Of a stretch of 64,000 nt of DNA, positions 18,223-27,169 are shown piece after piece. The position numbers and the translations under genes are program-made. This stretch comes from Paenibacillus oleatilyticus (lineage in GTDB: Bacteria > Bacillota > Bacilli > Paenibacillales > NBRC-103111), in NCBI RefSeq assembly GCF_018998565.1, contig NZ_JAHNZO010000009.1, forward strand, positions 180,182-244,181, read 5' to 3'. Under the pieces are notes generated by a model that did not search any database, had not been told where the DNA came from, and was given only the letters and a program-made list of their open reading frames with translations. The stretch's first letter is position 1, and each line of letters opens with the position of its first letter.

Positions 18223-19710
18223 ATGAGCGTATTGGAAACCCGTAGCATTACGAAGCATTATCCCGGCACGGTCGCCTTGGATCAGGTGTCGGTGTCGTTT
18301 GAGAGCGGCAAGGTGCACGCGCTGCTCGGCAAGAACGGGTCCGGCAAGTCGACCCTGCTCAAAATTTTTTCCGGCGCCGTCCAGCCGACGCAAGGAGAAG
18401 TCGTACTGGATGGTACTGCGCTGCGCATTAAAGATCCCGGTGACGCGTTCGCCCAAGGCGTTGCCACCGTATATCAGGAGCTCAGTCTGGTCCCCGGCAT
18501 GACGGTGGCGGAAAATATTTTCCTGGGCCGTCTGCCGATGAAAGGCCCGTTCATCGACTGGAAGAAAGCGTATGCGATGACCCGCGAGCTGCTGAATGAA
18601 TACAACATCGATATCGCTGCGGACGAGCCGGTGGCGAATTTGAGTGTCGGTCAGGCGCAAATGATCGAGATTGTGAAAGCGCTGACGTTCAAGCCGAAGG
18701 TGCTTCAGCTGGACGAGCCGACCTCGGCCTTGGCCAAAAACGAGATCGATTCGTTGTTCAACATGATCCGCGAGCTGAAGAAAAAAGACGTCATCATCAT
18801 TTACGTCTCGCACCGGCTCCATGAGCTGTGGGAGATTGCGGATACGTGCACCGTCCTGCGCGAAGGGCATTTTATCGGCACGGCTCCGATGGCCGGTCTC
18901 ACCCGGAAAGAGCTGATTCATATGATGTTCGGCGACGTGGAGATCCGGACGCGTCCGGATGATCTGCGCGTGACCGACGAGGTGGTGCTGGAGGTCAAAG
19001 GGCTGACGCGCAAAAACAAATTCCGCGACATCTCCTTCCAGCTGAAAAAAGGGGAAATTCTCGGCATCGCCGGCATGCTGGGCTCCGGGCGTACCGAACT
19101 GCTCAAATCGATCTTCGGCGCCGACCCGCTCGATAGCGGCGAAATTTATTGCTGTGGGCAGCGGATCGATTCGCCGACTCCCGCGAGGATGAAAAAAGCC
19201 GGCTTGGCCTTAACGCCGGAGGACCGGAAGCACGAAGGTCTGATCCAGCTCGCTTCGATCCGCGACAACCTGTGTGTGGCGAGCCTTGACCGGATCGCGA
19301 AGGGCCCGATGATCCGAAAGAAGACGGAGGCCGAATTCGTGCGCCGTCAGATGGAAGAGCTGCAGATTAAAGCGGCCGACGTCGAGCATCCGGTGTCTTC
19401 ATTGTCCGGCGGCAACCAGCAGAAGGTCGTTGTCGGCAACTGGCTGAATACGGACCCGAAGATTATGTTTTTCGACGAGCCGACGCGCGGGATCGACGTG
19501 AACGCCAAGCAGCAGATTTTTCAAGTGATCTGGCAGCAGTCGCGCAAGGGCATATCGAGCATTATGGTTTCGTCCGAGCTGGAGGAGCTGCTTGAGGTGT
19601 GCCACCGGATTTTGATTCTGCGGGACGGACGCATCGAAGGGGAATACATCCCCGAGGAACTGAAGATCGACGAGCTGTACGCGTTAAGTATGGGAGGAGA
19701 AACCGCATGA
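18223..19710 (+). CDS. Sugar ABC transporter ATPase, two-domain (RbsA/MglA type)
   Basis: A 495-residue protein with two fused nucleotide-binding domains as in CUT2 importers. The first has Walker A GKNGSGKST (near residue 37), LSVGQAQMIEIVKAL and LQLDEPTSAL. The second has a degenerate Walker A (GMLGSGRTELL), an intact LSGGNQQKVVVG signature and FFDEPTRGIDV. This asymmetry is normal for the family. AAGG lies before the ATG at 18223. Its stop overlaps the permease start (ATGA at 19707). Confidence 0.94.
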   Translation: MSVLETRSITKHYPGTVALDQVSVSFESGKVHALLGKNGSGKSTLLKIFSGAVQPTQGEVVLDGTALRIKDPGDAFAQGVATVYQELSLVPGMTVAENIFLGRLPMKGPFIDWKKAYAMTRELLNEYNIDIAADEPVANLSVGQAQMIEIVKALTFKPKVLQLDEPTSALAKNEIDSLFNMIRELKKKDVIIIYVSHRLHELWEIADTCTVLREGHFIGTAPMAGLTRKELIHMMFGDVEIRTRPDDLRVTDEVVLEVKGLTRKNKFRDISFQLKKGEILGIAGMLGSGRTELLKSIFGADPLDSGEIYCCGQRIDSPTPARMKKAGLALTPEDRKHEGLIQLASIRDNLCVASLDRIAKGPMIRKKTEAEFVRRQMEELQIKAADVEHPVSSLSGGNQQKVVVGNWLNTDPKIMFFDEPTRGIDVNAKQQIFQVIWQQSRKGISSIMVSSELEELLEVCHRILILRDGRIEGEYIPEELKIDELYALSMGGETA

Positions 19711-20711
19711 AATCGACAACGCTGGAAGTAAACAAAGGTTCCCGTATCGACATCCGCAAAGGCTTGAACAAATATGTGCTCGAACTTATTTTGCTTGTGA
19801 TCGTGATTGCCATGGCCTTCGCTTCTCCCGGCTTTTTGACGTCGGAGAACCTGCTGAATATTCTTCGCAACATCGCGCTGCAGGGCTGTATCGCTTTCGG
19901 GATGACGATGGTCATTATCGCCGGGGAGATCGACTTGTCCATCGGCTCGACCGTCGCTCTGACGGGGGTCATCATCGGTCTTACGACGGGTTGGCTCAGC
20001 AGCTCGGGAATGATGCCGATGGAGCAGGCGGTCGTGGTCGGTATTGTGCTCTCTTTTGTCGTGGCGGGGCTGATCGGGCTGTTCAACGGATGGATTATGA
20101 CCAGGTATAAAATGCCGTCCTTTATTGTCACGCTGGCGATGCTGAACGTCATCTACGGCCTGGCGGCGGTCGTATCCAAGGGCTTCCCCGTGACGACGCT
20201 GCCTTCGTGGTACAACGAGCTGGGCTCGGGCGAATTTTTGTCCGTTCCGATTCCGGCCATCCTGCTGCTGCTCGTCTTCGCCGTCGTGTATATCGTGATG
20301 AACTATACGAAATTCGGACGCTCGGTCTACGCCGTGGGCGGCAATCCGGAATCGGCGCGGCTGTCGGGCATTCATGTGTCGCGGGTGAAAATCATTTGCA
20401 TGATCGTGGTGCAGCTGTGTTCGGCGCTCAGCGGCGTCCTCGTGTCCTCCCAAGTCATGTCCGGATCGTTCTCCTTCGGGAAAGGATGGGAAATGATGGC
20501 GATTTCCTCCGTCATTATCGGCGGCACGAGCCTGATGGGCGGGATCGGGAAAGTGCGGGGGACGTTTATCGGTCTTATTTTCCTCGGGGTGCTGATCAAT
20601 GCCATGACGCTGCTCAACGTGAACGAATATGTGCAGTATATCGTGCGCGGGCTGCTGATTTTGGTCGCTGTCCTCATCGCCTCGATTCAATACATGAAGA
20701 AAAAGGGGTAA
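19707..20711 (+). CDS. Sugar ABC transporter permease (RbsC/MglC type)
   Basis: A 334-residue inner-membrane protein with eight to ten hydrophobic segments and the CUT2 permease words GMTMVIIAGEIDLSIGS (near residue 70), FNGWIMTRYKMPSFIVTL (near 130) and AVGGNPESARLSGI, GGTSLMGGIG. Residues 1-20 are an unusually polar N-terminal extension. The start overlaps the ATPase stop by 4 nt, with GGGAGGAG upstream. It completes a binding protein-ATPase-permease set. Confidence 0.94.
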   Translation: MKSTTLEVNKGSRIDIRKGLNKYVLELILLVIVIAMAFASPGFLTSENLLNILRNIALQGCIAFGMTMVIIAGEIDLSIGSTVALTGVIIGLTTGWLSSSGMMPMEQAVVVGIVLSFVVAGLIGLFNGWIMTRYKMPSFIVTLAMLNVIYGLAAVVSKGFPVTTLPSWYNELGSGEFLSVPIPAILLLLVFAVVYIVMNYTKFGRSVYAVGGNPESARLSGIHVSRVKIICMIVVQLCSALSGVLVSSQVMSGSFSFGKGWEMMAISSVIIGGTSLMGGIGKVRGTFIGLIFLGVLINAMTLLNVNEYVQYIVRGLLILVAVLIASIQYMKKKG

Positions 20712-20773
20712 GCGCAAACGGAATCGCCGCGGTATAATGTGGATACGAACGATGAATAAAGGACGAAGACACC

Positions 20774-22624
20774 ATGGCCCTTCGAAATATGAGCTTTCGC
20801 TTGAAAATGTTCGTGATCATGTTTATCGTCATTCTCATTCCCATGATTTTGGTCAGCACCATCCTGTTCAAATGGTCGGAGCAGGCCATCACGGATCAGA
20901 CCTCCAAGGTCGTCATCAGCAGCATCGAATTTGCCGTGACCAATATCGATTCCGCGCTGGAAAACGTCGCGGGCATGAGCAAGATGCTGCTGACCGAAAA
21001 CCGGCTGATCGCCATCGCCAAGCGAGGAGAACCGCTGAAGCCGGAAGAGAAAAATGAAAAATATAACGGCATCATGGATCTGCTGAGCTTTTTCATTACA
21101 CGGATTAAAGTGATGAATATATTGGAGGGCATCGACTCGTTCTACTTGTACCTGGTGAAGCAAAATACGATCATGGACTCCAAGTCGACCTATTACGAGG
21201 ACGTCAACGTAGATCATGTCGATTTTGTGCAGCAAGCGAAAAGCGGGCAATGGAAGGACCGTTGGTTCGTATCCGCCCCGGTCAATTACGATTCGTTGAA
21301 CGGCATCGAAACGCGGCTGGAAACCGCGAAGCAGATTTCGTTCACGACGGCGTTGAGCGACGAGGACGGCCACGATATCGCGGTATTGGCGGCGAATGTC
21401 AACGAGAGCTTTATCCGCGATTATTATAAAAAAATTCAGCGCGGCATCCCCGGCGAGTTCGTCGTGCTGGATCGGAACTCCACGGTTGTGGCGTGCCCGG
21501 ACAGCCGGCTCGTCGGCAGCAGGACCGCGGATTATTCCCACATGAACGATACGATCCAAAACATGAAAAGCAAGAGCGGCAGCTTCTTTATCACCGTGCA
21601 GGGCGAGGAGAAGTTTGCCGTTTATTCCGTTTCGGACTACACGAATTGGAGCTATGTGGTTGTGATTCCGGCTTCGGACATTTTGGGGAAAGTCAATGAA
21701 ATGCAGCAATTTATGCTGATCGTCATCTCGGTGACCGGGATTTTGATCTTCGGCATTACGCTGCTGCTGTCCCGCTTCTTTTACAAGCCTCTGGAGAAAT
21801 TGGTCTTGGCGATGCAAAAAATCGAGAACCGCAGGCTCGATTTCAAGATCAAGGATAACCGCGGGGACGAATACAAGCGGGTATATCAAGGGTTTAACGA
21901 TATGGTCGACGAGTTGAACGTCCTGATCCGGGATTTGGAGAACGAAAAAATTTTAAATCAGGAAGCGGAAATCAAGCTGCTGCAGGCGCAGATCAACCCG
22001 CATTTTTTATACAACACGCTCGATTCGATCTACAGTATCGCCAGAATCAAAAAAGTGGACGAGATTTCGCAGATGGTTGCCGCGTTGTCCAAATTTTTCA
22101 GAATCAGCCTGAGCTCGGGCAAAGAGGTCGTGACGCTGAAGGAAGCCGTGCAGCTCGTGATCAACTACTTGACGATCCTCAATGTCCGGTATAAGGGCGC
22201 GATTACCTTTGACCTGGATATTCCCGAGGAGCTGTACGCCTGCCAGGTGCCGAAGCTGCTGCTGCAGCCTATTGTGGAAAATGCCGTCTACCACGGGCTC
22301 GAACGGCGCAAGGGAGGAGGTCAACTGACGATCTCCGCCGTAACACAATCGCACGCTTTGTTCCTGTACGTAGAGGACGACGGCATCGGCATCGAGCCCG
22401 CCGCTCTGGAGAAGCTGCAAAGCATGCTTGAGGGGAACGGTCCGGGAGAAACGTCCGGCTTCGCTTTACGTAACCTGAACCGGCAAATTCGGTTAAAATA
22501 CGGAACGGCCTACGGCGTTACGCTGGAAAGCGTCTACGGGCAAGGCACCCGTGTGACCGTCAAGCTGCCTGCCATTTCGATAGAAAGGGGAGATTCGGAT
22601 GTACCGCATGATCGTGGTCGATGA
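20774..22624 (+). CDS. YesM-type sensor histidine kinase
   Basis: A 616-residue kinase of the LytS/YesM (His_kinase) class. It has a first membrane helix (residues 12-33), a long extracellular dCache-like sensor (35-305), a second helix (311-333), HAMP, and the phosphoacceptor in INPHFLYNTLDSI (His about 411), then a HATPase domain (LLLQPIVENAVYHGLE, DDGIGI). Such kinases usually sense sugars or their binding proteins. It follows the sugar transporter and overlaps its response regulator by 26 nt. This suggests that the pair induces the transporter in response to the transported sugar. Confidence 0.93.
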   Translation: MALRNMSFRLKMFVIMFIVILIPMILVSTILFKWSEQAITDQTSKVVISSIEFAVTNIDSALENVAGMSKMLLTENRLIAIAKRGEPLKPEEKNEKYNGIMDLLSFFITRIKVMNILEGIDSFYLYLVKQNTIMDSKSTYYEDVNVDHVDFVQQAKSGQWKDRWFVSAPVNYDSLNGIETRLETAKQISFTTALSDEDGHDIAVLAANVNESFIRDYYKKIQRGIPGEFVVLDRNSTVVACPDSRLVGSRTADYSHMNDTIQNMKSKSGSFFITVQGEEKFAVYSVSDYTNWSYVVVIPASDILGKVNEMQQFMLIVISVTGILIFGITLLLSRFFYKPLEKLVLAMQKIENRRLDFKIKDNRGDEYKRVYQGFNDMVDELNVLIRDLENEKILNQEAEIKLLQAQINPHFLYNTLDSIYSIARIKKVDEISQMVAALSKFFRISLSSGKEVVTLKEAVQLVINYLTILNVRYKGAITFDLDIPEELYACQVPKLLLQPIVENAVYHGLERRKGGGQLTISAVTQSHALFLYVEDDGIGIEPAALEKLQSMLEGNGPGETSGFALRNLNRQIRLKYGTAYGVTLESVYGQGTRVTVKLPAISIERGDSDVPHDRGR

Positions 22625-24197
22625 CGAAGCATGGATTCGCGAACGGCTCGTGCATACGATCGATTGGGGCAAATTGGGCATCGGCTTCGTACATGAAGCG
22701 ACCTGCGGCGAAGAAGCGCTGGCCCTCGCCGCAGAGGTGCAGCCGGATCTCATTCTGACCGATATCCGCATGCCCCGTATGGACGGGCTGGAATTGATCG
22801 AGCGGCTCAAGGAGCAGCGGCTTGCCGCCAAAGTGGTCATTATCAGCGGCTTCAGCGATTTTGAGTACGCAAAAAAGGCGCTTTCCCTGGGCGCTTCCGA
22901 TTATATTCTGAAGCCGGTGGAGGACGACGATCTGCTTGATGTGGTCGCGCGTTGCCTGGAGCAGATCGAGACGGACCGGCAAAAGGAAGCTTTGCTGAAA
23001 AAGGCCGACGATCAGGTCAACAAGCGGCTGCCTCTATTGAAGGAAATGCTCTTCTCGAAATTGATTATAGGCCATAAGCCCGACGAGCAAAAATTGCGCG
23101 AGACTTTGGCCGATTTCGGGCTGAAGAATAATGGCCTCCGTCATGCTTGCCTCGTGCTTCAGGTGCCGGAGCCGCAAGCGTTTCCACCGGAAAATAAGCC
23201 GGACGCGAATTTTGCCCAGTTCGTGCTGTGCAATTTGTTGAACGATTTTCTGACGGACCTAAGCGAGAACGAGATCTTCTTCGCCCATGCGGACGAGGTG
23301 GTGTGCATCGTTTCCTCCTGCGAGGGGGACGACGCGCTGGCCCGCGCCTGCCTGACGATGTTCGAAGATATCCGCAAAATCGTTCATAAAATCGTCGGCA
23401 GTTCCCTCGTCATCGGCTTAGGCGGAGCGGTCGGCGACCTGCTCGACATTTCCGCCTCCTACCGGCAAGCGAAGCAGATGCTGCTCCACGGCTATTTGGA
23501 CACGGGGCGGAGCAAGGAGACGAAGAGCGCGATCGGATCGCACAAAACGGGAGGATACCGGCTCTACGATACGGAAGCGCTGATCAACCATATCCGGGTG
23601 GGGAACAAGGCTGCAGCTTTGACAAGCCTGGATCAGCTTGTTCGGGAAAACGGGAGCATCCGCCCGATCGACTTGAAGTTTATTTATATCGATATCGTCA
23701 ATTCGATCGTCAGGACCGCCGTGGAGGGCAGCGGAGTGGCGAAAGACTTTTCGAAGTTTAGCCTGCATTTTTTCGAGCTGCTGCAGCAGTCGCAATCGAC
23801 GGACGAAATTCATGGACTGCTCGGCGATACCATTACGAAAATCATCGACTTTCTGGAGCATTCGCAGTGCAAAAAAAGGCGCAAGGTGATCGAGAAAGCG
23901 TTGGAATATATGGAGCTTCACTACCCGGAGGAGCTGAATCTGAACGCCGTGGCCGAGCGGTTTTACTTGAACGCGTCGTACTTCAGCAAAATTTTCAAAG
24001 AGGAGCTCGGTGTTTCGTATACGAAATATTTGATGGAGTTCAGGGTCAATAAAGCGGCGGAACTGATGGGCGACCCGACGCTGAAGATTTACGAAATCTC
24101 GCGCCGGGTCGGGTATGAGGACGTGCAGTATTTTACCAAAATGTTCAAGTCCCTCAAGGGGGTAACTCCCGGACAGTACCGGGAGAAGATCCGGTGA
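22599..24197 (+). CDS. YesN-type response regulator with AraC DNA-binding domain
   Basis: A 532-residue regulator: receiver domain (DDE at 8-10, phosphoacceptor in ILTDIRMPRMDG near residue 55, Lys in YILKPVEDDDL near 105), a long middle region (140-420) and a C-terminal AraC pair of helix-turn-helices (LNLNAVAERFYLNASYFSKIFKEE and IYEISRRVGYEDVQYFTKMFK). An AAGGGGAG site lies within the kinase gene. It is the output partner of the overlapping YesM-type kinase; the binding target is probably the promoter upstream of the sugar transporter. Confidence 0.94.
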   Translation: MYRMIVVDDEAWIRERLVHTIDWGKLGIGFVHEATCGEEALALAAEVQPDLILTDIRMPRMDGLELIERLKEQRLAAKVVIISGFSDFEYAKKALSLGASDYILKPVEDDDLLDVVARCLEQIETDRQKEALLKKADDQVNKRLPLLKEMLFSKLIIGHKPDEQKLRETLADFGLKNNGLRHACLVLQVPEPQAFPPENKPDANFAQFVLCNLLNDFLTDLSENEIFFAHADEVVCIVSSCEGDDALARACLTMFEDIRKIVHKIVGSSLVIGLGGAVGDLLDISASYRQAKQMLLHGYLDTGRSKETKSAIGSHKTGGYRLYDTEALINHIRVGNKAAALTSLDQLVRENGSIRPIDLKFIYIDIVNSIVRTAVEGSGVAKDFSKFSLHFFELLQQSQSTDEIHGLLGDTITKIIDFLEHSQCKKRRKVIEKALEYMELHYPEELNLNAVAERFYLNASYFSKIFKEELGVSYTKYLMEFRVNKAAELMGDPTLKIYEISRRVGYEDVQYFTKMFKSLKGVTPGQYREKIR

Positions 24198-24200
24198 CGG

Positions 24201-24665
24201 CTAAGCCAATTTGAGCACATTGCGGAATTTGATGAAGCTTACGATTCTCCAGCATGCCACATAACCGAAGGTGACCAAGTTGCACAAAAAGCCCAGCGTA
24301 CTCGGATCGATAACCTTAACCGTGCCGACAAACACGAACCGAAGCGCAAAGACGACGATCAGGATGACAAACACGATTTTATTACGCTTGATAAACGCCG
24401 CCCCGTTTTCCCGGACTTCAAAATTCGTCGTCATAATAAGCGGAATGGAAACGACCAGACCGATGAGCAGCGCGATGAGAACTTGGCCTGACTGCAGATG
24501 CAGGTTCGGGTCCATTAATTGAAATAACGAGGTCGAGATGTATAAAATCGGCAGCAATAAGGAAATCCCCGGCTTCTTGATGGGGGTGCCCATGCCGCGG
24601 AATTGCCCGCGAATAATGAGAAGAAAGATCAATACCGAAATTCCTAGAGATACAGTTGCGTTCAT
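24201..24665 (-). CDS. CcdC-like (DUF1453) membrane protein
   Basis: A 154-residue protein with four hydrophobic segments (near 5-22, 32-50, 62-82, 100-118), matching the size and layout of CcdC/YneJ, which is encoded near cytochrome c biogenesis genes in Bacillus but whose activity is unknown. The frame continues upstream to 24707, but AAGGAG stands 10 nt before the ATG at 24665. It converges on the response regulator with only 3 nt between stops and no clear terminator. Confidence 0.75.
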   Translation of the reverse strand: MNATVSLGISVLIFLLIIRGQFRGMGTPIKKPGISLLLPILYISTSLFQLMDPNLHLQSGQVLIALLIGLVVSIPLIMTTNFEVRENGAAFIKRNKIVFVILIVVFALRFVFVGTVKVIDPSTLGFLCNLVTFGYVACWRIVSFIKFRNVLKLA

Positions 24666-24806
24666 GGTGATAACACTCCTTCGATCAATTTGTAAATTAA
24701 GTATCACTCATCGGGGAGTTGTCAAACAGTGAAAGAAGTAATCCGATCTTGGTGACGAATGTCATTTTCGCATCGTCTATCGAACCGTTATCGGTTCTAT
24801 GATATT

Positions 24807-24834
24807 TTGGTTTTTATGGAAATTATGATAGAAT
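24807..24834 (+). promoter_or_regulatory. Promoter of the attenuated GNAT leader
   Basis: TTGGTT (24807-24812), 16 nt, TAGAAT (24829-24834). A GAACCG-TTAT-CGGTTC palindrome stands just upstream at 24782-24797. Transcription would start near 24841, only about 26 nt before a terminator hairpin. Confidence 0.6.
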
Positions 24835-24845
24835 AGGTTAACTGA

Positions 24846-24935
24846 ATGTTTTGCTTGCATGCACGTGCCTCGATATGGATTTTTCGATATCGGGGCTTTG
24901 TTTTTTTTGATGCGTATACTTGGAACAAAGCATAG
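24846..24935 (+). CDS. Possible 29-residue leader peptide before the GNAT gene
   Basis: An ATG-started 29-codon frame (MFCLHARASIWIFRYRGFVF...) begins within about 6 nt of the inferred transcript start and runs through the terminator hairpin, stopping 32 nt before the acetyltransferase. The ribosome binding site is weak (AGG in TAGGTTAACTGA). If translated, ribosome stalling in it could control read-through. It is offered as a candidate only. Confidence 0.35.
   Translation: MFCLHARASIWIFRYRGFVFFDAYTWNKA
24867..24908 (+). terminator. Leader terminator (candidate attenuator)
   Basis: The arms GCCTCGATAT and ATATCGGGGC (one G-U pair) with a 10-nt loop are followed by TTTGTTTTTTTT. It lies between the promoter at 24807 and the acetyltransferase start and no other forward gene is upstream, so it must act on the leader itself. 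Confidence 0.7.
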
Positions 24936-24967
24936 GAAGAACCAACTAAACAGAAATGGAGCCTATC

Positions 24968-25513
24968 ATGCTAGCGAATACACAAGAGTTTTACATCAAC
25001 GGATTGAATTATACGATCAGATCCGCAATGGAAAAAGACGCCGGACAATTGTCCGAAGTAAGGTTGCAGATAGACGGAGAAACCGAAAATACGGACAGAG
25101 AAAGAGGAGAGGCGTTCATCGATCCGGCAGGCTTCGAGCAGATCATTAAAACGGATACCGAGAAACCGAGGAACTTATTTTTAGTCGCCGCCGTTCAGGA
25201 CCGGATTGTCGGGTTTTCAAGATGCGAAGGAGTGTACTTGAAACGATTCTCTCATAAAGTCGAATTCGGCGTATGCGTTTTGCAAGAGTTTTGGGGATAT
25301 GGCATCGGGAAAAATCTTTTAAAAGAATCGATTACTTGGGCTGACGCGAACGGCATTAAAAAAATGACCTTGAATGTCCTGGAAACCAACGACAAGGCTG
25401 TTGAACTGTATAAAAAGCTTGGCTTTGAAGTCGAAGGCCTATTGAAAAACGACAAAATGCTTTCCGACGGCAACTACTATAACACCATCGTGATGGGAAG
25501 ATTTAACGAGTGA
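24968..25513 (+). CDS. GNAT-family N-acetyltransferase
   Basis: A 181-residue acetyltransferase. The acetyl-CoA binding strand and loop read FGVCVLQEFWGYGIGKNLL (Q/R-x-x-G-x-G/A variant, near residue 105), followed by ITWADANGIKKMTLNVLETNDKAVELYKKLGFEVEG, the signature of RimI/RimL-like enzymes. The TGGAG site fits the ATG at 24968 rather than the one at 24956. It sits behind a short leader with a strong terminator, an arrangement known for antibiotic-inducible resistance genes, so a role in drug or toxin modification is possible but inferred from context. Confidence 0.85.
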   Translation: MLANTQEFYINGLNYTIRSAMEKDAGQLSEVRLQIDGETENTDRERGEAFIDPAGFEQIIKTDTEKPRNLFLVAAVQDRIVGFSRCEGVYLKRFSHKVEFGVCVLQEFWGYGIGKNLLKESITWADANGIKKMTLNVLETNDKAVELYKKLGFEVEGLLKNDKMLSDGNYYNTIVMGRFNE

Positions 25514-25569
25514 TCGGGATTCATCCCGCTTTCCGCTATGATTTGGCAATCATACTCTTTACGAATAAG

Positions 25570-25631
25570 ATTGTATCATATATATTAATAGTACGCATTA
25601 ATGAGGGGTTGTTTCTCATATGTGATACAAT
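25570..25631. promoter_or_regulatory. Inverted repeat upstream of the malic enzyme gene
   Basis: ATTGTATCA (25570-25578) and its exact complement TGATACAAT (25623-25631) are separated by 44 nt in an AT-rich stretch, 52 nt before the malic enzyme start. The right copy contains a TACAAT -10-like word. It could be a pair of repressor half-sites. Confidence 0.35.
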
Positions 25632-25682
25632 ATTAAAATCGTCGATCCACTTGCAGGGGATATCAGGGGAGGAGAATTTGTC

Positions 25683-27104
25683 ATGGGAGTTCAAACGAGC
25701 GGGAGCTATACGATTATTTTGCGGATGGAGACGGAACCGAATGTTCCATTCATTCATATCGCGAATGCGATTCACGAAACCGGGGGCGAAATTGTCGCTG
25801 TCGATAACGTGAACCGGAGTAAAAATACGACAATCCGCGATATTACGGTAAACGTGTCCAATGCGGAAAACGAAGCTACCTTGATTAAGAATGTGACCAA
25901 AGTACCGGGAATTAAAATCATTAACTTTTCCGACCGCACCTTCTTGATGCATCTGGGCGGCAAGCTTGAGGTCCATTCGAAAGTGCCGATCAAGAATCGG
26001 GACGATCTCTCCCACGTGTACACCCCCGGTGTAGCCCGTGTCTGTATGGCGCTGCACGAAGACCCTGCCAAGGCGTACTCGCTGACAATCAAAAGAAATA
26101 CGGTCGCGGTCGTCAGCGACGGAACGGCCGTCCTCGGGCTCGGAGATATCGGGCCGATCGCGGCCATGCCGGTGATGGAAGGGAAAGCGATGCTGTTCAA
26201 GGAAATGGCGGGCATCGACTCGTTTCCGATTTGTTTGGATACGAAGGATACGGAAGAAATTATCCGAATCGTGAAAGCCATTGCGCCGGCATTCGGCGGA
26301 ATCAATCTCGAGGATATTTCCTCTCCGCGCTGCTTTGAAATCGAGGAGCGGTTGAAGCGGGAGCTGGATATTCCTGTATTTCATGACGATCAGCATGGAA
26401 CGGCCGTTGTCATGCTGGCGGGACTGATTAACGCATTGAAATTGGTCGGCAAAAAGCTGACGGATATTAAAGTCGTCTTCAGCGGGGTCGGCGCTGCCGG
26501 AGTTGCTTGCACCAAGATGCTGATGGCTGCCGGAGTGACGCATATCATCGGCGCTTCGCGGTCCGTCGGAATCATTCGCCGGGGTGAAGCGTACAGCAAT
26601 CCCATGTTTCAATGGTATGCCGAGCATACGAACCCGGACAACATTGCGGGTACCTTATCGGATGCGATGCAGGATGCGGATGTATTTATCGGCCTGTCGG
26701 GTCCGGGGGTGATCGGTGTCGAGGATTTGAAAAAAATGGCGAAAGATCCGATCGTCTTTGCCATGGCCAATCCGACGCCGGAGATCCTGCCGGAAATTGC
26801 GGAACCGTACGTTCGTGTGATGGCAACCGGAAGGTCGGATTATCCGAACCAGTTAAATAACGTGCTGTGCTTCCCCGGTATTTTCAGAGGGGCGCTCGAT
26901 TGCCAGGCGACGACGATTAACGAGGAAATGAAGCTCGCCGCCGCTTACGCGATCGCCTCGACCGTGGAGGACGACGAATTGAACGAGCAGTATATCATTC
27001 CGAGCGTCTTTAACAGCCGGGTCGTGGAAGCGGTGAGAAAAAAAGTAACCCAAGCCGCGGTGGAAACCGGCGTGGCACGCAAAATTCCGCACGAGTTTGC
27101 TTAA
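25683..27104 (+). CDS. NAD(P)-dependent malic enzyme with N-terminal ACT domain
   Basis: A 473-residue enzyme converting L-malate to pyruvate and CO2 with NAD(P) reduction. Residues 1-85 form an ACT-like regulatory domain (SYTIILRMETEPNV...). The malic domain begins at SHVYTPGVARVC (near residue 111), contains the metal-site word FHDDQHGTAVV (near 234) and is followed by the Rossmann domain with FSGVGAAGVAC (near 264). The C-terminal part reads NQLNNVLCFPGIFRGALD, as in bacterial single-subunit malic enzymes such as YtsJ. The ACT domain points to allosteric control by an amino acid or related metabolite. GGGGAGGAG precedes the ATG. Confidence 0.95.
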   Translation: MGVQTSGSYTIILRMETEPNVPFIHIANAIHETGGEIVAVDNVNRSKNTTIRDITVNVSNAENEATLIKNVTKVPGIKIINFSDRTFLMHLGGKLEVHSKVPIKNRDDLSHVYTPGVARVCMALHEDPAKAYSLTIKRNTVAVVSDGTAVLGLGDIGPIAAMPVMEGKAMLFKEMAGIDSFPICLDTKDTEEIIRIVKAIAPAFGGINLEDISSPRCFEIEERLKRELDIPVFHDDQHGTAVVMLAGLINALKLVGKKLTDIKVVFSGVGAAGVACTKMLMAAGVTHIIGASRSVGIIRRGEAYSNPMFQWYAEHTNPDNIAGTLSDAMQDADVFIGLSGPGVIGVEDLKKMAKDPIVFAMANPTPEILPEIAEPYVRVMATGRSDYPNQLNNVLCFPGIFRGALDCQATTINEEMKLAAAYAIASTVEDDELNEQYIIPSVFNSRVVEAVRKKVTQAAVETGVARKIPHEFA

Positions 27105-27169
27105 ATCCGACAGCCGGGCACCGGCCAGTAAGGACTCGATATTATACTAGCTATCTTTTAAAAGTAAGA

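Noticed and set aside
19521..20717. Reverse-strand frame of 398 codons, His/Asp-rich
   Set aside because: It lies wholly over the sugar permease gene; the composition (HHDRQ-rich) is typical of the antisense of membrane-protein codons.
20687..21889. Reverse-strand frame of 400 codons
   Set aside because: It is antisense to the YesM-type kinase, whose catalytic motifs are intact.
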